DNA of 64,000 bases from Halomonas sp. GT (GCF_002082565.1 NZ_CP020562.1:1798001-1862000); one strand, 5' to 3'; counted from the stretch's first letter, positions 49,680 to 58,936 are shown. A program made the numbers and translations. The notes: generated by a model not told the origin, from the letters alone.

Positions 49680-50451
49680 ACGTGAAATTCCCCATTATGC
49701 GCGAGAAGGTCGTGTTATTCGTGTGTCCCGAAGTCATCTAGCGCCAGCACCACTGGCTCAAAGCGGCGAGTTGACGCCGTTACAGCCGACTCAACCTTGG
49801 GATGAACGGATGCAGCCACTGTGCTATTGGCACGATGAGCCGGTGGCGCTCTCTGTGGAAGGTAAGCCGGGTGAGGACTGGATAGATGGACGGCAGTGGC
49901 TAGGGGAGTTACCTGCTTCCTGGTTCAGCCTGCTATCGACGGCACTTCAAGTCGGCGCTTGGTTGGAGAACCATCGTTTTTGTGGGCGTTGCGGTGAGAA
50001 GGCAACCAAGTTAGAAGCTGAGTTTGCAATGCATTGCCATGCCTGTGGGCATCGTAACTATCCGCGTATTTCTCCCTGCATTATTACGCTAGTCACCAGT
50101 GGGGAGGCGATGCTTTTAGCACGAAGCCCAAGATTCCCACCCGGACGTTACTCGACGCTTGCGGGCTTTATTGAGCCTGGAGAGTCTGCTGAAGAAGCGG
50201 TGCATCGTGAGATATATGAGGAGGTAGGCGTGCATGTGGAAAAGCTTCGCTATCATCAAAGCCAAGCGTGGCCATTTCCGCATTCACTAATGTTTGGTTT
50301 TTTTGCCGAAGCGACAACGCGGCGCATTCACATTGATGGTGTGGAGATTAGCGATGCTGCTTGGTTTTCGCCAAGGCAGCTACCTTCATTGCCGCCGCCG
50401 TACTCAATTTCACGTGAACTTATCGAAACACATCTCGCCCGCTGGCGGTGA
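49672..50451 (+). CDS. nudC: NAD+ diphosphatase / NAD-decapping Nudix hydrolase
   Basis: A 259-residue NudC-family protein that cleaves NADH and removes NAD caps from RNA. A four-cysteine zinc ribbon lies at about 103-126 (FCGRCGEKAT, HCHACGHRNYPRISP). The Nudix box is GFIEPGESAEEAVHREIYEEVGV. The downstream SQAWPFPHSLMFGF is the family's SQPWPFPxS motif that sets NAD specificity, with one substitution. It overlaps the dnaQ end by 8 bp. Confidence 0.93.
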   Translation: MLRREIPHYAREGRVIRVSRSHLAPAPLAQSGELTPLQPTQPWDERMQPLCYWHDEPVALSVEGKPGEDWIDGRQWLGELPASWFSLLSTALQVGAWLENHRFCGRCGEKATKLEAEFAMHCHACGHRNYPRISPCIITLVTSGEAMLLARSPRFPPGRYSTLAGFIEPGESAEEAVHREIYEEVGVHVEKLRYHQSQAWPFPHSLMFGFFAEATTRRIHIDGVEISDAAWFSPRQLPSLPPPYSISRELIETHLARWR

Positions 50452-50474
50452 AAGCCGGCGGGCGAGAACGGCCA

Positions 50475-50786
50475 TTATTTGCTGGGAAACAGGCTGGTCA
50501 ACTTAGTGGCCAGCATAACATTACCGGTGGCTTTTAACTTGCCTGTCATGAAGGCAGTCATACCATTGACGTCTCCGCTCATAATGCCTTTTAGCGTATC
50601 TGTACTCATGCTAAGGCTCACAGAAGGATCGTCGTGCTCACCTTCGTGTACGTCCAGAGTCCCGTCTTGGATAACCATATAATGGCTGCCCGCGTCAGAG
50701 AAATGAAATTGAAATACCTCATCCATGCCTTTGGCGGCTTCTGGATTAAAGCGAGACTGAAGTTTATCTAACGTGTTCGATGACAT
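50475..50786 (-). CDS. SCP2 sterol-binding domain protein
   Basis: A 103-residue stand-alone SCP2 domain (FHFSDAGSHYMVIQDGTLDVHEG, DPSVSLSMSTDTLKGIMSGDVNGMTAFMTGKLKATGNVMLATKL region). Such proteins bind lipids or act as accessory carriers; the cellular role here is unknown. Single gene, converging on nudC with a 23-bp gap. Confidence 0.88.
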   Translation of the reverse strand: MSSNTLDKLQSRFNPEAAKGMDEVFQFHFSDAGSHYMVIQDGTLDVHEGEHDDPSVSLSMSTDTLKGIMSGDVNGMTAFMTGKLKATGNVMLATKLTSLFPSK

Positions 50787-50921
50787 AATAAATTCCCAAA
50801 AATTATTTGGTCGTTAACCAAGCAGGTTTAAGGCGTTAGGCGAGTTTTTTACGACGCTAGAGGCGAGGTTATTTTAAACAAGTGTTTTAATCAAGCTGGA
50901 TTGTCGAGTAGGAGATAACGT

Positions 50922-51968
50922 ATGAGCGAATGGATTGTAGAGATGGGCACGTTTTTAATTCAAGCCACTTTGTTGATGGCGATGGTAGGCATCGTGCTGG
51001 CGCTAATGTTGCGTAATAAGGAGAGTGGGGATAATAGCCTTAAGCTAAGCGTTGAGTCACTCAATGATCAGCGGCGCTCCCGTGGTCGCAGGCTGCGCGT
51101 TACAACGACAGAGCAAGGTGCAAGGAAAAAACTGATAAAAGCGTTTCGCCAAGAAGAGAAAGCAAAGCACAAAGCCGCCAAGCAAAGTAAAGGAAAGGCT
51201 CGAAACGCTCAAAAGGTTTGGGTGTTGGACTTTCATGGTGATCTCAAGGCTTCGCAAACTGAACAGTTTGCACAGGAAGTTTCTGCGATTATTGATGTTG
51301 CCGCAGCCGAAGATGAAGTTGTCGTACGGTTAGAGTCGGCGGGTGGGCTTGTGCATGCCTATGGCTTAGCGGCAGCGCAGCTTGACCGTCTTCAAGCAGC
51401 AGGTTTAACCACAACGGTATGTATCGACAAAGTAGCCGCCAGCGGCGGCTATATGATGGCGTGTACGGCTAACCATATTAAAGCTGCGCCGTTTGCGGTG
51501 ATTGGCTCTATTGGCGTTGTGGCTCAGGTGCCCAACATCCATCGATTGTTAAAGCGTAATGATATTGATGTTGAACTGCTGACGGCAGGTAAATACAAAC
51601 GCACATTAACCGTGTTAGGGGAAAACACCGACGAAGGTCGTGAAAAGTTTATTAATGACTTAGAAAATACCCATCGGTTGTTTAAAGAGTACGTTTCTCA
51701 GCATCGCCCTGACATGGACATTGATGCACTAGCGACGGGTGAAATTTGGTACGGCAGTGAAGCGCTTGAGCAGAAATTGATCGACAGCGTCGGCACCAGC
51801 GAAGCGTATTTGGTAGAGCGTATGGCGCAAGCCCAAGTATATAGCGTGAAGCTTGAACCGCCGAAAACCTTCAGCCGTAAGGTCGGCTTGGCAGTGTCGG
51901 CGGGCGTCGAGCAAGCGATTGTTAAAGGGCTTGGTTTAATCGATGCGGCTGGTTGGCAGCGTCGATAG
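50922..51968 (+). CDS. sohB: Probable inner-membrane protease SohB (peptidase S49)
   Basis: A 348-residue protein with one N-terminal membrane helix (about 10-28), a basic linker (KKLIKAFRQEEKAKHKAAKQ) and a signal-peptide-peptidase A-type domain: VLDFHGDLKASQTEQFAQEVSAI, nucleophile Ser in DKVAASGGYMMACTANHI and base Lys in LLTAGKYKRTLTVLGENTDEGREKF. AGGAG precedes ATG. Confidence 0.93.
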   Translation: MSEWIVEMGTFLIQATLLMAMVGIVLALMLRNKESGDNSLKLSVESLNDQRRSRGRRLRVTTTEQGARKKLIKAFRQEEKAKHKAAKQSKGKARNAQKVWVLDFHGDLKASQTEQFAQEVSAIIDVAAAEDEVVVRLESAGGLVHAYGLAAAQLDRLQAAGLTTTVCIDKVAASGGYMMACTANHIKAAPFAVIGSIGVVAQVPNIHRLLKRNDIDVELLTAGKYKRTLTVLGENTDEGREKFINDLENTHRLFKEYVSQHRPDMDIDALATGEIWYGSEALEQKLIDSVGTSEAYLVERMAQAQVYSVKLEPPKTFSRKVGLAVSAGVEQAIVKGLGLIDAAGWQRR

Positions 51969-51979
51969 GCGCTAGGCGT

Positions 51980-52300
51980 TTAGGCAGCGTAATGGTGTGC
52001 CAAGGTGTCAATAATCGCCTTGGCGCTTTCACTGCTTAATGAGTAGTAAATGGTTTGCGATTCGCGGCGGGTGTCGACCAACTGATCGCGGCGCAAAATG
52101 GCTAAATGTTGGCTTAACGCGGACTGGCTCAGCTCCAATTGCTGGTTGATTTGAGTGACTGAGAGCTCTTTTTCTGCCAGTAGGCAGAGTATTTGGAGAC
52201 GTTTTTCGTTTGCCAATGCTTTAAGTAGATTAGTGCCCGCCTCAATGGCGTGGCAATCATGTTCAAGCAAACGGGCAGCGGCGCTAGTAGAAGCAGACAT
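51980..52300 (-). CDS. ArsR-family transcriptional regulator
   Basis: A 106-residue winged-helix repressor: LLKALANEKRLQILCLLAEKELSVTQINQQLELSQSALSQHLAILRRDQLVDTRRESQTIYYSL. It has Cys in the N-terminal DCHAIEAG and in LQILCLLA, but the classical ELCVCDL metal box is absent (ELSVTQI), so it probably does not sense arsenite; it resembles BigR/SqrR or unassigned members. A strong AAGGAG ribosome-binding site precedes it. The target is unknown; the 286-bp gap to prpE holds its promoter and no other gene I can see. Confidence 0.88.
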   Translation of the reverse strand: MSASTSAAARLLEHDCHAIEAGTNLLKALANEKRLQILCLLAEKELSVTQINQQLELSQSALSQHLAILRRDQLVDTRRESQTIYYSLSSESAKAIIDTLAHHYAA

Positions 52301-52586
52301 GAGGATCTCCTTGCCTACACTGTTGTGACAGCGTTGTTATAGGTTATTTAGGCATCGTCGCGTCGCGAGGATCAGTTGTTGAATGATCAGTAATTTAGCG
52401 GTGTTTGTCCAAGCACTGGTTTAACGATCTATCAATGGTAGTGAGGTGGCGTTTTGTCGACAATGATGTGATGCATGTAGCGCTTTAGTCGCGGTTTATC
52501 CCATAGTATGAGGGTGTGACGGCTATTTTCTTTATAAAGTGTCAACAATCGTTCGCTTTCATTGACACAATAAAGGCAAGCCCACC

Positions 52587-54503
52587 ATGAGCCTCTATCA
52601 GCAAACTTATCAGCAATCTGTCGAAAAACCCGAAACATTCTGGGCTGAGCAGGCCAAGCGACTGCCTTGGTTCAAATTTCCTTCCACTATTCTTAGCTAT
52701 GACGATCAGCAACATGCTCGCTGGTTTGAAGATGGCGAGCTGAATATTTGCTACGCGGCGATCGATTATCACGTTGAGCAAGGCAGGGGCGACCAGCCTG
52801 CTATCTTATGGGATTCTCCCGTTACCCAAACAAAGCAAACCATTACCTATCAAGTGTTGCGTGATCGAGTCGCGCAGTTCGCCGGAGGGCTTGCTCGCCT
52901 TGGTGTGACAAAAGGGGATCGAGTGGTTATTTACATGCCGATGGTGCCTGAGGCGCTCATCGCAATGTATGCCTGCGCTCGATTAGGGGCGGTTCACTCG
53001 GTGGTATTTGGTGGCTTTGCACCCCACGAACTGGCGGTGCGCATCGAAGATGCTGAACCAAAAGTAGTAATTGCTGCTTCCTGTGGCATAGAAGTAGATA
53101 AAGTGCTTCCTTACAAACCTATTGTTGATCAGGCCATTTCACTGAGCAGTTTCAAGCCGGATGCCTGCGTTGTTTTTCAACGTGAAGCCCACCGTGCGGA
53201 ACTTCACGAAGGCGACCATGACTGGCAAGCATTGATAGCGGATGCACCGTTTGCTGATTGTGTTCCCCTAAAAGCGACCGATCCACTCTATGTTCTTTAT
53301 ACTTCTGGCACGACAGGTAAGCCCAAGGGGGTTATGCGAGATACAGGCGGATACGCGGTAGCATTAGCCTATTCGATGGAAGCAATTTATGCCCTGAATC
53401 CTGGCGATGTGATGTTTACGGCGTCGGATGTAGGGTGGGTAGTAGGGCACTCTTATATTGTGTATGCGCCGCTGCTAAGAGGATGTACCACAATAGTGTA
53501 TGAGGGAAAACCTGTTAAAACACCTGATGCAGGCGGCTTTTGGCGGTTGATTGACGAGTACAAGGTTAAAAGTTTTTTCACTGCACCCACTGCCTTTCGT
53601 GCAATCAAAAAAGAAGACCCTGATGCCAAGCTGCTAGCTAATTATGATATCAGCAGTCTTGAACACTTATATGTAGCCGGTGAGCGTTTAGACCCTCCGA
53701 CGTTTCATTGGCTCGATGACCTGCTGGATGTGCCGGTAATCGATCATTGGTGGCAAACTGAAACCGGCTGGCCTATTGCGGCAAACTTACCTGGCATTGA
53801 GTCTGCGCCCACCAAAGCAGGCTCGGCTACCTTCCCAGTGCCTGGCTTTAACGTGCAAATTTTGGATCGTGACGGTGAACAAACAGACCCAATGCAGCAG
53901 GGCAGCGTGGTCATAAAGCAACCGCTTCCACCTGGTTGTCTTACCGGTATCTGGCGTGATCCTCAGCGTTTTCATAGTGCCTACATGGCAGCCTACCCAG
54001 GTTATTACCTCACTGGCGATGGTGGCTATTTCGATGAGGACGGGTACTTATTCATCATGGGTAGAACCGATGATGTGATTAACGTTGCCGGGCATCGGCT
54101 TTCTACCGGCGAAATGGAAGAAATCGTCGGTGCGCACCCTGCAGTGGCTGAGTGTGCCGTGATTGGTATTCACGATGAGCTAAAAGGCCAACTACCCATT
54201 GGACTGGTGATCACTAAAGATGGTTTCGATGGCGATGAAGCAACGCTTGAAGCAGAACTCATCAGTCGAGTACGCGAGCACATTGGGCCGATTGCTTGCT
54301 TTAAGCAGGTGTTGGTCGTCAATCGATTACCTAAAACCCGCTCGGGTAAAATTTTGCGCAAGTTACTGCGTAATATTGCCGACGGTAAGTCGTTCGGCAT
54401 TCCCTCAACCATTGATGATCCGACTAGCTTAGAAGACGTGCATGCGGCGATGCGCGAGCGTTCTGTCGGCGCGTCGGATCAAGCTAAGTCGCTAGACGTT
54501 TAG
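52587..54503 (+). CDS. prpE: Propionyl-CoA synthetase (acetyl-CoA synthetase family)
   Basis: A 638-residue acyl-adenylate enzyme. The AMP-binding P-loop is LYTSGTTGKPKGVMRDTGGYAVAL, where the MRDTGGY string is typical of PrpE. A5/A8 motifs are in DHWWQTETGWPI and YLFIMGRTDDVINVAGHRLSTGEMEE. The C-terminal PKTRSGKILRKLLRNIADG contains the catalytic Lys, acetylated in Pat-regulated homologues. It converts propionate to propionyl-CoA for the methylcitrate pathway; prpBCD are not nearby. Confidence 0.9.
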   Translation: MSLYQQTYQQSVEKPETFWAEQAKRLPWFKFPSTILSYDDQQHARWFEDGELNICYAAIDYHVEQGRGDQPAILWDSPVTQTKQTITYQVLRDRVAQFAGGLARLGVTKGDRVVIYMPMVPEALIAMYACARLGAVHSVVFGGFAPHELAVRIEDAEPKVVIAASCGIEVDKVLPYKPIVDQAISLSSFKPDACVVFQREAHRAELHEGDHDWQALIADAPFADCVPLKATDPLYVLYTSGTTGKPKGVMRDTGGYAVALAYSMEAIYALNPGDVMFTASDVGWVVGHSYIVYAPLLRGCTTIVYEGKPVKTPDAGGFWRLIDEYKVKSFFTAPTAFRAIKKEDPDAKLLANYDISSLEHLYVAGERLDPPTFHWLDDLLDVPVIDHWWQTETGWPIAANLPGIESAPTKAGSATFPVPGFNVQILDRDGEQTDPMQQGSVVIKQPLPPGCLTGIWRDPQRFHSAYMAAYPGYYLTGDGGYFDEDGYLFIMGRTDDVINVAGHRLSTGEMEEIVGAHPAVAECAVIGIHDELKGQLPIGLVITKDGFDGDEATLEAELISRVREHIGPIACFKQVLVVNRLPKTRSGKILRKLLRNIADGKSFGIPSTIDDPTSLEDVHAAMRERSVGASDQAKSLDV

Positions 54504-54531
54504 GTTAAAATGTTGCTAATAGCGTAATGAA

Positions 54532-54561
54532 TAAAGTCGCCCAGGCAGGTGGGCGACTTTA
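54532..54561 (+). terminator. Hairpin after prpE
   Basis: TAAAGTCGCCC (54532-54542), loop AGGCAGGT, GGGCGACTTTA (54551-54561): an 11-bp perfect stem ending in a short TTTAATT. Probable intrinsic terminator separating prpE from the yhhQ leader. Confidence 0.65.
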
Positions 54562-54617
54562 ATTACCTAACGGAAGGCGTATAATGCGCGCCCCAGTGGC
54601 GTTTACCGCGCTTAAAT

Positions 54618-54653
54618 GAGGGTTCCCTAACCCCTCGGACTTGCAAAAAAAGG
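54618..54653 (+). promoter_or_regulatory. Candidate preQ1-I riboswitch in the yhhQ leader
   Basis: GAGGG (54618-54622), loop TTCCCTAAC, CCCTC (54632-54636) make a 5-bp P1. An A-rich segment follows and ends in AAAAAAAGG (54645-54653), whose GG can pair back to the CC of AACCCC to close an H-type pseudoknot. The AAGG is also the Shine-Dalgarno, 9 nt before the ATG at 54663. The order (stem, AACCCC, A-rich tail, GG) closely matches the compact preQ1-I aptamers that block ribosome binding. The downstream gene is a queuosine-precursor transporter, exactly the expected target. The 15-nt A-rich loop is slightly long for the class. Confidence 0.7.
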
Positions 54654-54662
54654 CCAACCTGC

Positions 54663-55331
54663 ATGTTTGCATTGACTGACACTCAGTACCGCCGTTGCCT
54701 ACTGGTAATGGTCGCGTTTCATATTGGTATCATTGCCGCCAGTAACTACTTGGTTCAATTACCATTTACCCTGTTTGGTTTCCATACTACCTGGGGGGCG
54801 TTCAGTTTTCCCTTTATCTTTCTTGCAACTGACTTAACGGTTCGTTTGTTCGGGAAAGGGCCTGCTCGCTCAATCATATTGCGCGTCATGTTTCCGGCGC
54901 TAGTGATTTCCTACGTTGTTTCAGTGATTTTCCCACGGGGAAGCTTTGCCGGTATCGAAGCCTTGGGTGAATGGAATTTATTCGTTGCCCGTATCGCGTT
55001 AGCTAGCTTCCTTGCTTACGTGCTAGGCCAGTTACTCGATGTTCAAGTATTTGACCGTCTTCGTCAGTGGGCGTGGTGGGTAGCCCCCGTTTGCTCTACC
55101 GTATTGGGCAATCTAGCGGATACGTTTGCTTTCTTTGCGACCGCATTTTATAACAGCCCAGACCCTTTCATGGCCGAACATTGGGTAGAAATAGCGGTGG
55201 TCGACTACGCCATTAAGCTAGGCATTAGTTTATTATTCTTCCTGCCTTTATATGGCCTGTTGTTAGCGTGGCTAACGCGTCGGCTAGTCGTGTGGACAGG
55301 GCAAACTGACGCATCGCCCCGAACCGCATAA
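54663..55331 (+). CDS. yhhQ: Queuosine precursor (preQ0/preQ1) transporter, YhhQ/VUT family
   Basis: A 222-residue inner-membrane protein with six or more hydrophobic segments. Family features: IIAASNYLVQLPFTLFG, the FSFPFIFLATDLTVRLFGK motif, a LASFLAYVLGQLLDVQVFDRLRQ segment and NLADTFAFFATAF. YhhQ imports deazapurine precursors for the tRNA modification queuosine. Its start is immediately downstream of the candidate preQ1 riboswitch. Confidence 0.92.
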   Translation: MFALTDTQYRRCLLVMVAFHIGIIAASNYLVQLPFTLFGFHTTWGAFSFPFIFLATDLTVRLFGKGPARSIILRVMFPALVISYVVSVIFPRGSFAGIEALGEWNLFVARIALASFLAYVLGQLLDVQVFDRLRQWAWWVAPVCSTVLGNLADTFAFFATAFYNSPDPFMAEHWVEIAVVDYAIKLGISLLFFLPLYGLLLAWLTRRLVVWTGQTDASPRTA

Positions 55332-55386
55332 CGGCTAGGCTTAACGACCAAGCATAAAAACCAAGCGCAACGACTGAGGAGCCTGC

Positions 55387-56193
55387 ATGACTGATGATGC
55401 CCGTGTTGATCTTTATGTTATCGATTTACCTGACGAATCAGGCAGCGACGATCAACTGCCTATTGTAGTGATTCACGGTTTGTTGGGTAGCGCTGATAAC
55501 TGGCGTTCGCATTTAAAGGTTTGGCATCGCAGCAGGCGTGTCGTTGCTGTGGATCTTCGCAACCACGGTCGTTCACCTCATGCAGAAGGTATGAGCTATA
55601 CCGCTATGAGCCAAGACGTATTAGCGACGCTAGATAAGCTTGGGATCGAACGCGCACATGTATTGGGACACTCCATGGGCGGGAAGGTGGCTATTACGCT
55701 GGCGCGTATGAGCCCTGAACGCTGTGCGTCACTGATGGTGGCCGATATCGCTCCGGTAGCTTATCAGCATGGCCACGACGATGTGTTTGCTGCACTCGAA
55801 CGGGTAGCCGCGGGTAAACCCACTAACCGCCGTGAAGCCGACGCCTTATTGGCCGAGCATGTTGACTCCCGTCCAACTCGACTGTTTCTTGCCACCAACT
55901 TAGTGCGCAATGAGCAAGGTGAGATGGAAGTGCGGGTTGGGTTGGATGAGATTCAACGTGGTTATGAAGCGATTATTGGAAAGCCTGATGGTGATCGCGC
56001 TTTCGAAGGGCCGACATTGGTGCTTAAAGGCGCTGATTCGCACTACATCGCAGATGACATGCTACCAGCACTGCGTGAAGTACTGCCACGCGCAAGAGTA
56101 GTGACACTTAAAAACGCTGGGCATTGGCTTCACGCCGATCAGCCAGAAGCGTTTCAGCAAGCCGTTGATACATTTATTGCCGCCCATTCGTAG
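55387..56193 (+). CDS. YbfF-type alpha/beta hydrolase (esterase)
   Basis: A 268-residue hydrolase. The oxyanion segment is VVIHGLLGSADNWRSHLKVW, followed by DLRNHGRSPHAEGMSY, the nucleophile elbow GHSMGGKVAITLA and the catalytic His in GHWLHADQPEAF. This pattern matches YbfF, an esterase acting on short acyl esters and acyl-CoAs. GAGGAG precedes ATG. Possibly transcribed with yhhQ (55-bp gap). Confidence 0.9.
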   Translation: MTDDARVDLYVIDLPDESGSDDQLPIVVIHGLLGSADNWRSHLKVWHRSRRVVAVDLRNHGRSPHAEGMSYTAMSQDVLATLDKLGIERAHVLGHSMGGKVAITLARMSPERCASLMVADIAPVAYQHGHDDVFAALERVAAGKPTNRREADALLAEHVDSRPTRLFLATNLVRNEQGEMEVRVGLDEIQRGYEAIIGKPDGDRAFEGPTLVLKGADSHYIADDMLPALREVLPRARVVTLKNAGHWLHADQPEAFQQAVDTFIAAHS

Positions 56194-56208
56194 CCTTACA
56201 AAGCAAGG

Positions 56209-57594
56209 TTAGAGCGGCAACACCGTCAGGTTATGCCGCTCTGGCTCACGTAAAAAGCGGTTTAGGATGCGATAGGTATCTACATCAAATTTGACAGCGA
56301 CGCCTTTTAGTCTCAGTGCACGCTGTTTGGTCGTGGCGCTGCCTAAATAGCACCAGTGATCAACTACATGATGGCTGGTTGGACCGTTTTTACAGCTTTT
56401 CTCGCGAATAATGATTCTCCCCGGCCAGGGCCATGTTTTTACTTGAAAAGATACTAGCGCTTCTTGGGCGCGCTGCGTGTGGCTTTCAAGTGTCTCCTGT
56501 CCACAGCAGGCGCCTCGACACTTGCCTATCTGATTAGCAAAACACCGTCCTGTTCCCTTATCTATTCCTAGCACTTGTGGGCAAAGCTGATGTGTTTCGG
56601 CAATATTGCGCAGCGCATCTTTAGCTTCTTTAGCACTGCGAAACAGCCCAAATAACTTTCCTGGCTGAGGCTGGCTGATCGCTTTGCCGCTGACCAGGGT
56701 TGGGCAAGGTTGGTTGGTTGGCCAATACCAAGTTTTTAAATGCCCCTGGCGGCGGAGCTGGCGGTTCATAATTGGCATCAGCTCTTTGACCAGTTGAGCT
56801 TCTCTCAGCTGGGCACTTAAATCGCCAGCGGTTTCTTCCCACTCAACGTGCTGTATTTGCTGGGCAAGGCGCATCTCTTTGTCGTCTTGATGGTCGCGTT
56901 GGAAATGGCCAAGCACGCGGCTGCGTAAATTAATACTTTTGCCAACGTACAACGGAAGGCGGTTGTGACCATAAAACAAATAAACCCCTGGTGAAGCAGG
57001 AAGCCCGGAAAGCTGTTCACTGGCTAAGTGTGCGGGCAGGCTTCGGTGGCGTTGTTCGTCGGTAAGTGCGGCTTGCCAGCTGGCAGCATCAAACTGTTGC
57101 TGCCAGGCTTTCCACAACTGCCAAAGAGCATTGGCATCGTCCTCTGCCCGATGCTGGCGGGCTTGTTGAATGTTGAAGTTAGCCAATAAAGCTCGAAGAT
57201 TGTGCTTGGGCAGTTCAGGCATTAAACGGCGAGAAATGCGCAGTGTGCAGCAGAGCTGCGGCTGATAGGCAATATCGGCACGTTTGAACTCGTTGCGCAA
57301 AAAACTGGCATCAAATCGAGCATTGTGGGCTACAAGGCACTCTTCACCGAGCCAGTCGCGCAAGCTGTGCGCAATGGCTTGAAAAGGCGGTGCATCAATC
57401 AGCATGTCATCATAAATGCCAGTGAGCTGGCTGATGTGAGAAGGTACGCTGGCACCAGGGTTAATCAGGCTGACCCAGCGATCCGTAATGAGACCATTCA
57501 CGACCTTTAATGCAGCAATTTCAGTAATGCGATCACGTGTCGCACGGGTGCCCGTCGTCTCAACATCAATAAATATCAGTGGTGTATTGCTCAT
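56209..57594 (-). CDS. Two-domain nuclease: DEDDh exonuclease fused to a UvrC-type GIY-YIG domain
   Basis: A 461-residue protein. Residues about 1-170 are a DnaQ-like 3'-5' exonuclease (FIDVETTGTRATRDRITEIAAL, VAHNARFDASFLRNEF, HRAEDDANALWQLW). Residues about 200-285 are a GIY-YIG nuclease as in UvrC and Cho (LPASPGVYLFYGHNRLPLYVGKSINLRSRVLGHF, with the catalytic Arg and Glu). The C-terminal third has a Cys-bearing segment (GRCFANQIGKCRGACCGQE) seen in UvrC and Cho. It likely takes part in nucleotide-excision or related repair. This architecture exists in other gammaproteobacteria but is poorly studied. Confidence 0.88.
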   Translation of the reverse strand: MSNTPLIFIDVETTGTRATRDRITEIAALKVVNGLITDRWVSLINPGASVPSHISQLTGIYDDMLIDAPPFQAIAHSLRDWLGEECLVAHNARFDASFLRNEFKRADIAYQPQLCCTLRISRRLMPELPKHNLRALLANFNIQQARQHRAEDDANALWQLWKAWQQQFDAASWQAALTDEQRHRSLPAHLASEQLSGLPASPGVYLFYGHNRLPLYVGKSINLRSRVLGHFQRDHQDDKEMRLAQQIQHVEWEETAGDLSAQLREAQLVKELMPIMNRQLRRQGHLKTWYWPTNQPCPTLVSGKAISQPQPGKLFGLFRSAKEAKDALRNIAETHQLCPQVLGIDKGTGRCFANQIGKCRGACCGQETLESHTQRAQEALVSFQVKTWPWPGRIIIREKSCKNGPTSHHVVDHWCYLGSATTKQRALRLKGVAVKFDVDTYRILNRFLREPERHNLTVLPL

Positions 57595-57619
57595 GGTGCT
57601 TTCGTTTTACTACTTTGTT

Positions 57620-58789
57620 TTAGCGTACATCAACCAACGCATGAGGATTGACGGCTAGTCGAGAAACCGGCAATGCTGTTTCGGTAATTCCAGCTTGCTC
57701 AAGATAGTGCTCGAATGATGCATAACGCCGGTCATCAAGAGCCGCCGGGCTAATGGCAATGCGGCGTAATAGGTCGTCCCAGGCGGCTTCGTTAATCGCA
57801 TTATCCAGTACAGGATGGCTGCTAATCAGCAGTGACCACGCTGCTTCCGGGTTTTCGATAATCCAATTGCTCGCCTCTTCCAAGGCAATAAGGACACGTG
57901 ACCAAGTGGCTGATCGTCTTGTTACTGTGTCGCTATTTGCCAGTAGTATCAAACCGTCATGACGCGGAACGTCAATATCGTTATAACGCACGGTGTGGGT
58001 GACAATGCCATCTGACGCCAGTTGTTGAGGCAGCGTGAGATAAAAGCCATCAGCGATGGCATCAACACGGCTTTCTCGCAGGGCGCTGGCAGCATCAAAA
58101 TGAACGCTCTCAGGCGGGTTAAAGTCGTCGATTTGGCGAAGCGAGATAGGTACCAGTTGATCTACCAGCACATCACGCCCTTCGCGGGTGGAAAATCCAT
58201 AGTGCAAGCCTGCAAGCTGATCGGTAGTTTCGTTTGTTGGGGCGTTTCCCGCCACGATGACAGCATTTAGTGGCGTCTCAATCAGCGTGCCGATTCGGGT
58301 GATAGCGGCACCTTCGTGAGCATGTAAATGCAACAACGGCTGGCGCGTTAACGCCAGATCAACTTCTCCTGCCGTCAATAGCTTGATCGCAATGGATGGG
58401 TCTGCAGGCGTTAATAATTCAAGTTCAAGTCCTTGGGCAGCAAATAGACCGCGCTGCTTCGCCACAATTAAAGCAGCGTGCTGAGGGCTGATATACCAAT
58501 CTAGCATTAGCAGGAGCTGCTTTAAGGGCGGCGGATCTAATGGCGGTGGGGGAGTTAGCGCCATGCTAGGCGCGTCTTCCTCTTGTTCCACCGCTTCCTC
58601 TAATGCTTCGTTGTCCGAAAGTGGCCATAAGTCCGCAGGCAGTGTTACCTCGCTGTTCAGCGTTAGTGGTTCACTATTATTAACTGCTCCATTTTCTTTG
58701 TTTGCGTAAGTGGCTGAAATTGAAAATAATAAAAAAATGCTCAATGTGACAAATACAAGTGAACGGGCACGCAAAAAAGCGTTCAACAT
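57620..58789 (-). CDS. Orphan NMT1/ThiY-type periplasmic binding protein
   Basis: A 389-residue secreted protein. A signal peptide (about 1-29) is followed by an acidic and proline-rich linker (about 30-88, EEAVEQEEDAPSMALTPPPP) and then an NMT1/THI5-like solute-binding domain (LLMLDWYISPQHAALIVAKQRGLFAAQGLELELLTPADPSIAIKLLTAGEVDLAL). Homologues bind pyrimidine precursors of thiamine or nitrate/sulfonate-type ligands. No permease or ATPase is nearby, so its transporter partner is elsewhere or it acts otherwise. The linker is unusual for the family. Confidence 0.8.
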   Translation of the reverse strand: MLNAFLRARSLVFVTLSIFLLFSISATYANKENGAVNNSEPLTLNSEVTLPADLWPLSDNEALEEAVEQEEDAPSMALTPPPPLDPPPLKQLLLMLDWYISPQHAALIVAKQRGLFAAQGLELELLTPADPSIAIKLLTAGEVDLALTRQPLLHLHAHEGAAITRIGTLIETPLNAVIVAGNAPTNETTDQLAGLHYGFSTREGRDVLVDQLVPISLRQIDDFNPPESVHFDAASALRESRVDAIADGFYLTLPQQLASDGIVTHTVRYNDIDVPRHDGLILLANSDTVTRRSATWSRVLIALEEASNWIIENPEAAWSLLISSHPVLDNAINEAAWDDLLRRIAISPAALDDRRYASFEHYLEQAGITETALPVSRLAVNPHALVDVR

Positions 58790-58936
58790 AACCTTAACTC
58801 CAGATGGTATGACGCCGGAGTTTAGCTGTGAGGTGAAGTATCTGGCTAGCCCCTGTAAGCGACAAGCCGAACAAGCTCAGTAAATTGTACGTTGGCATGT
58901 AATAATAGAACGGCATTGATGGTGAGACGGAGAGAC

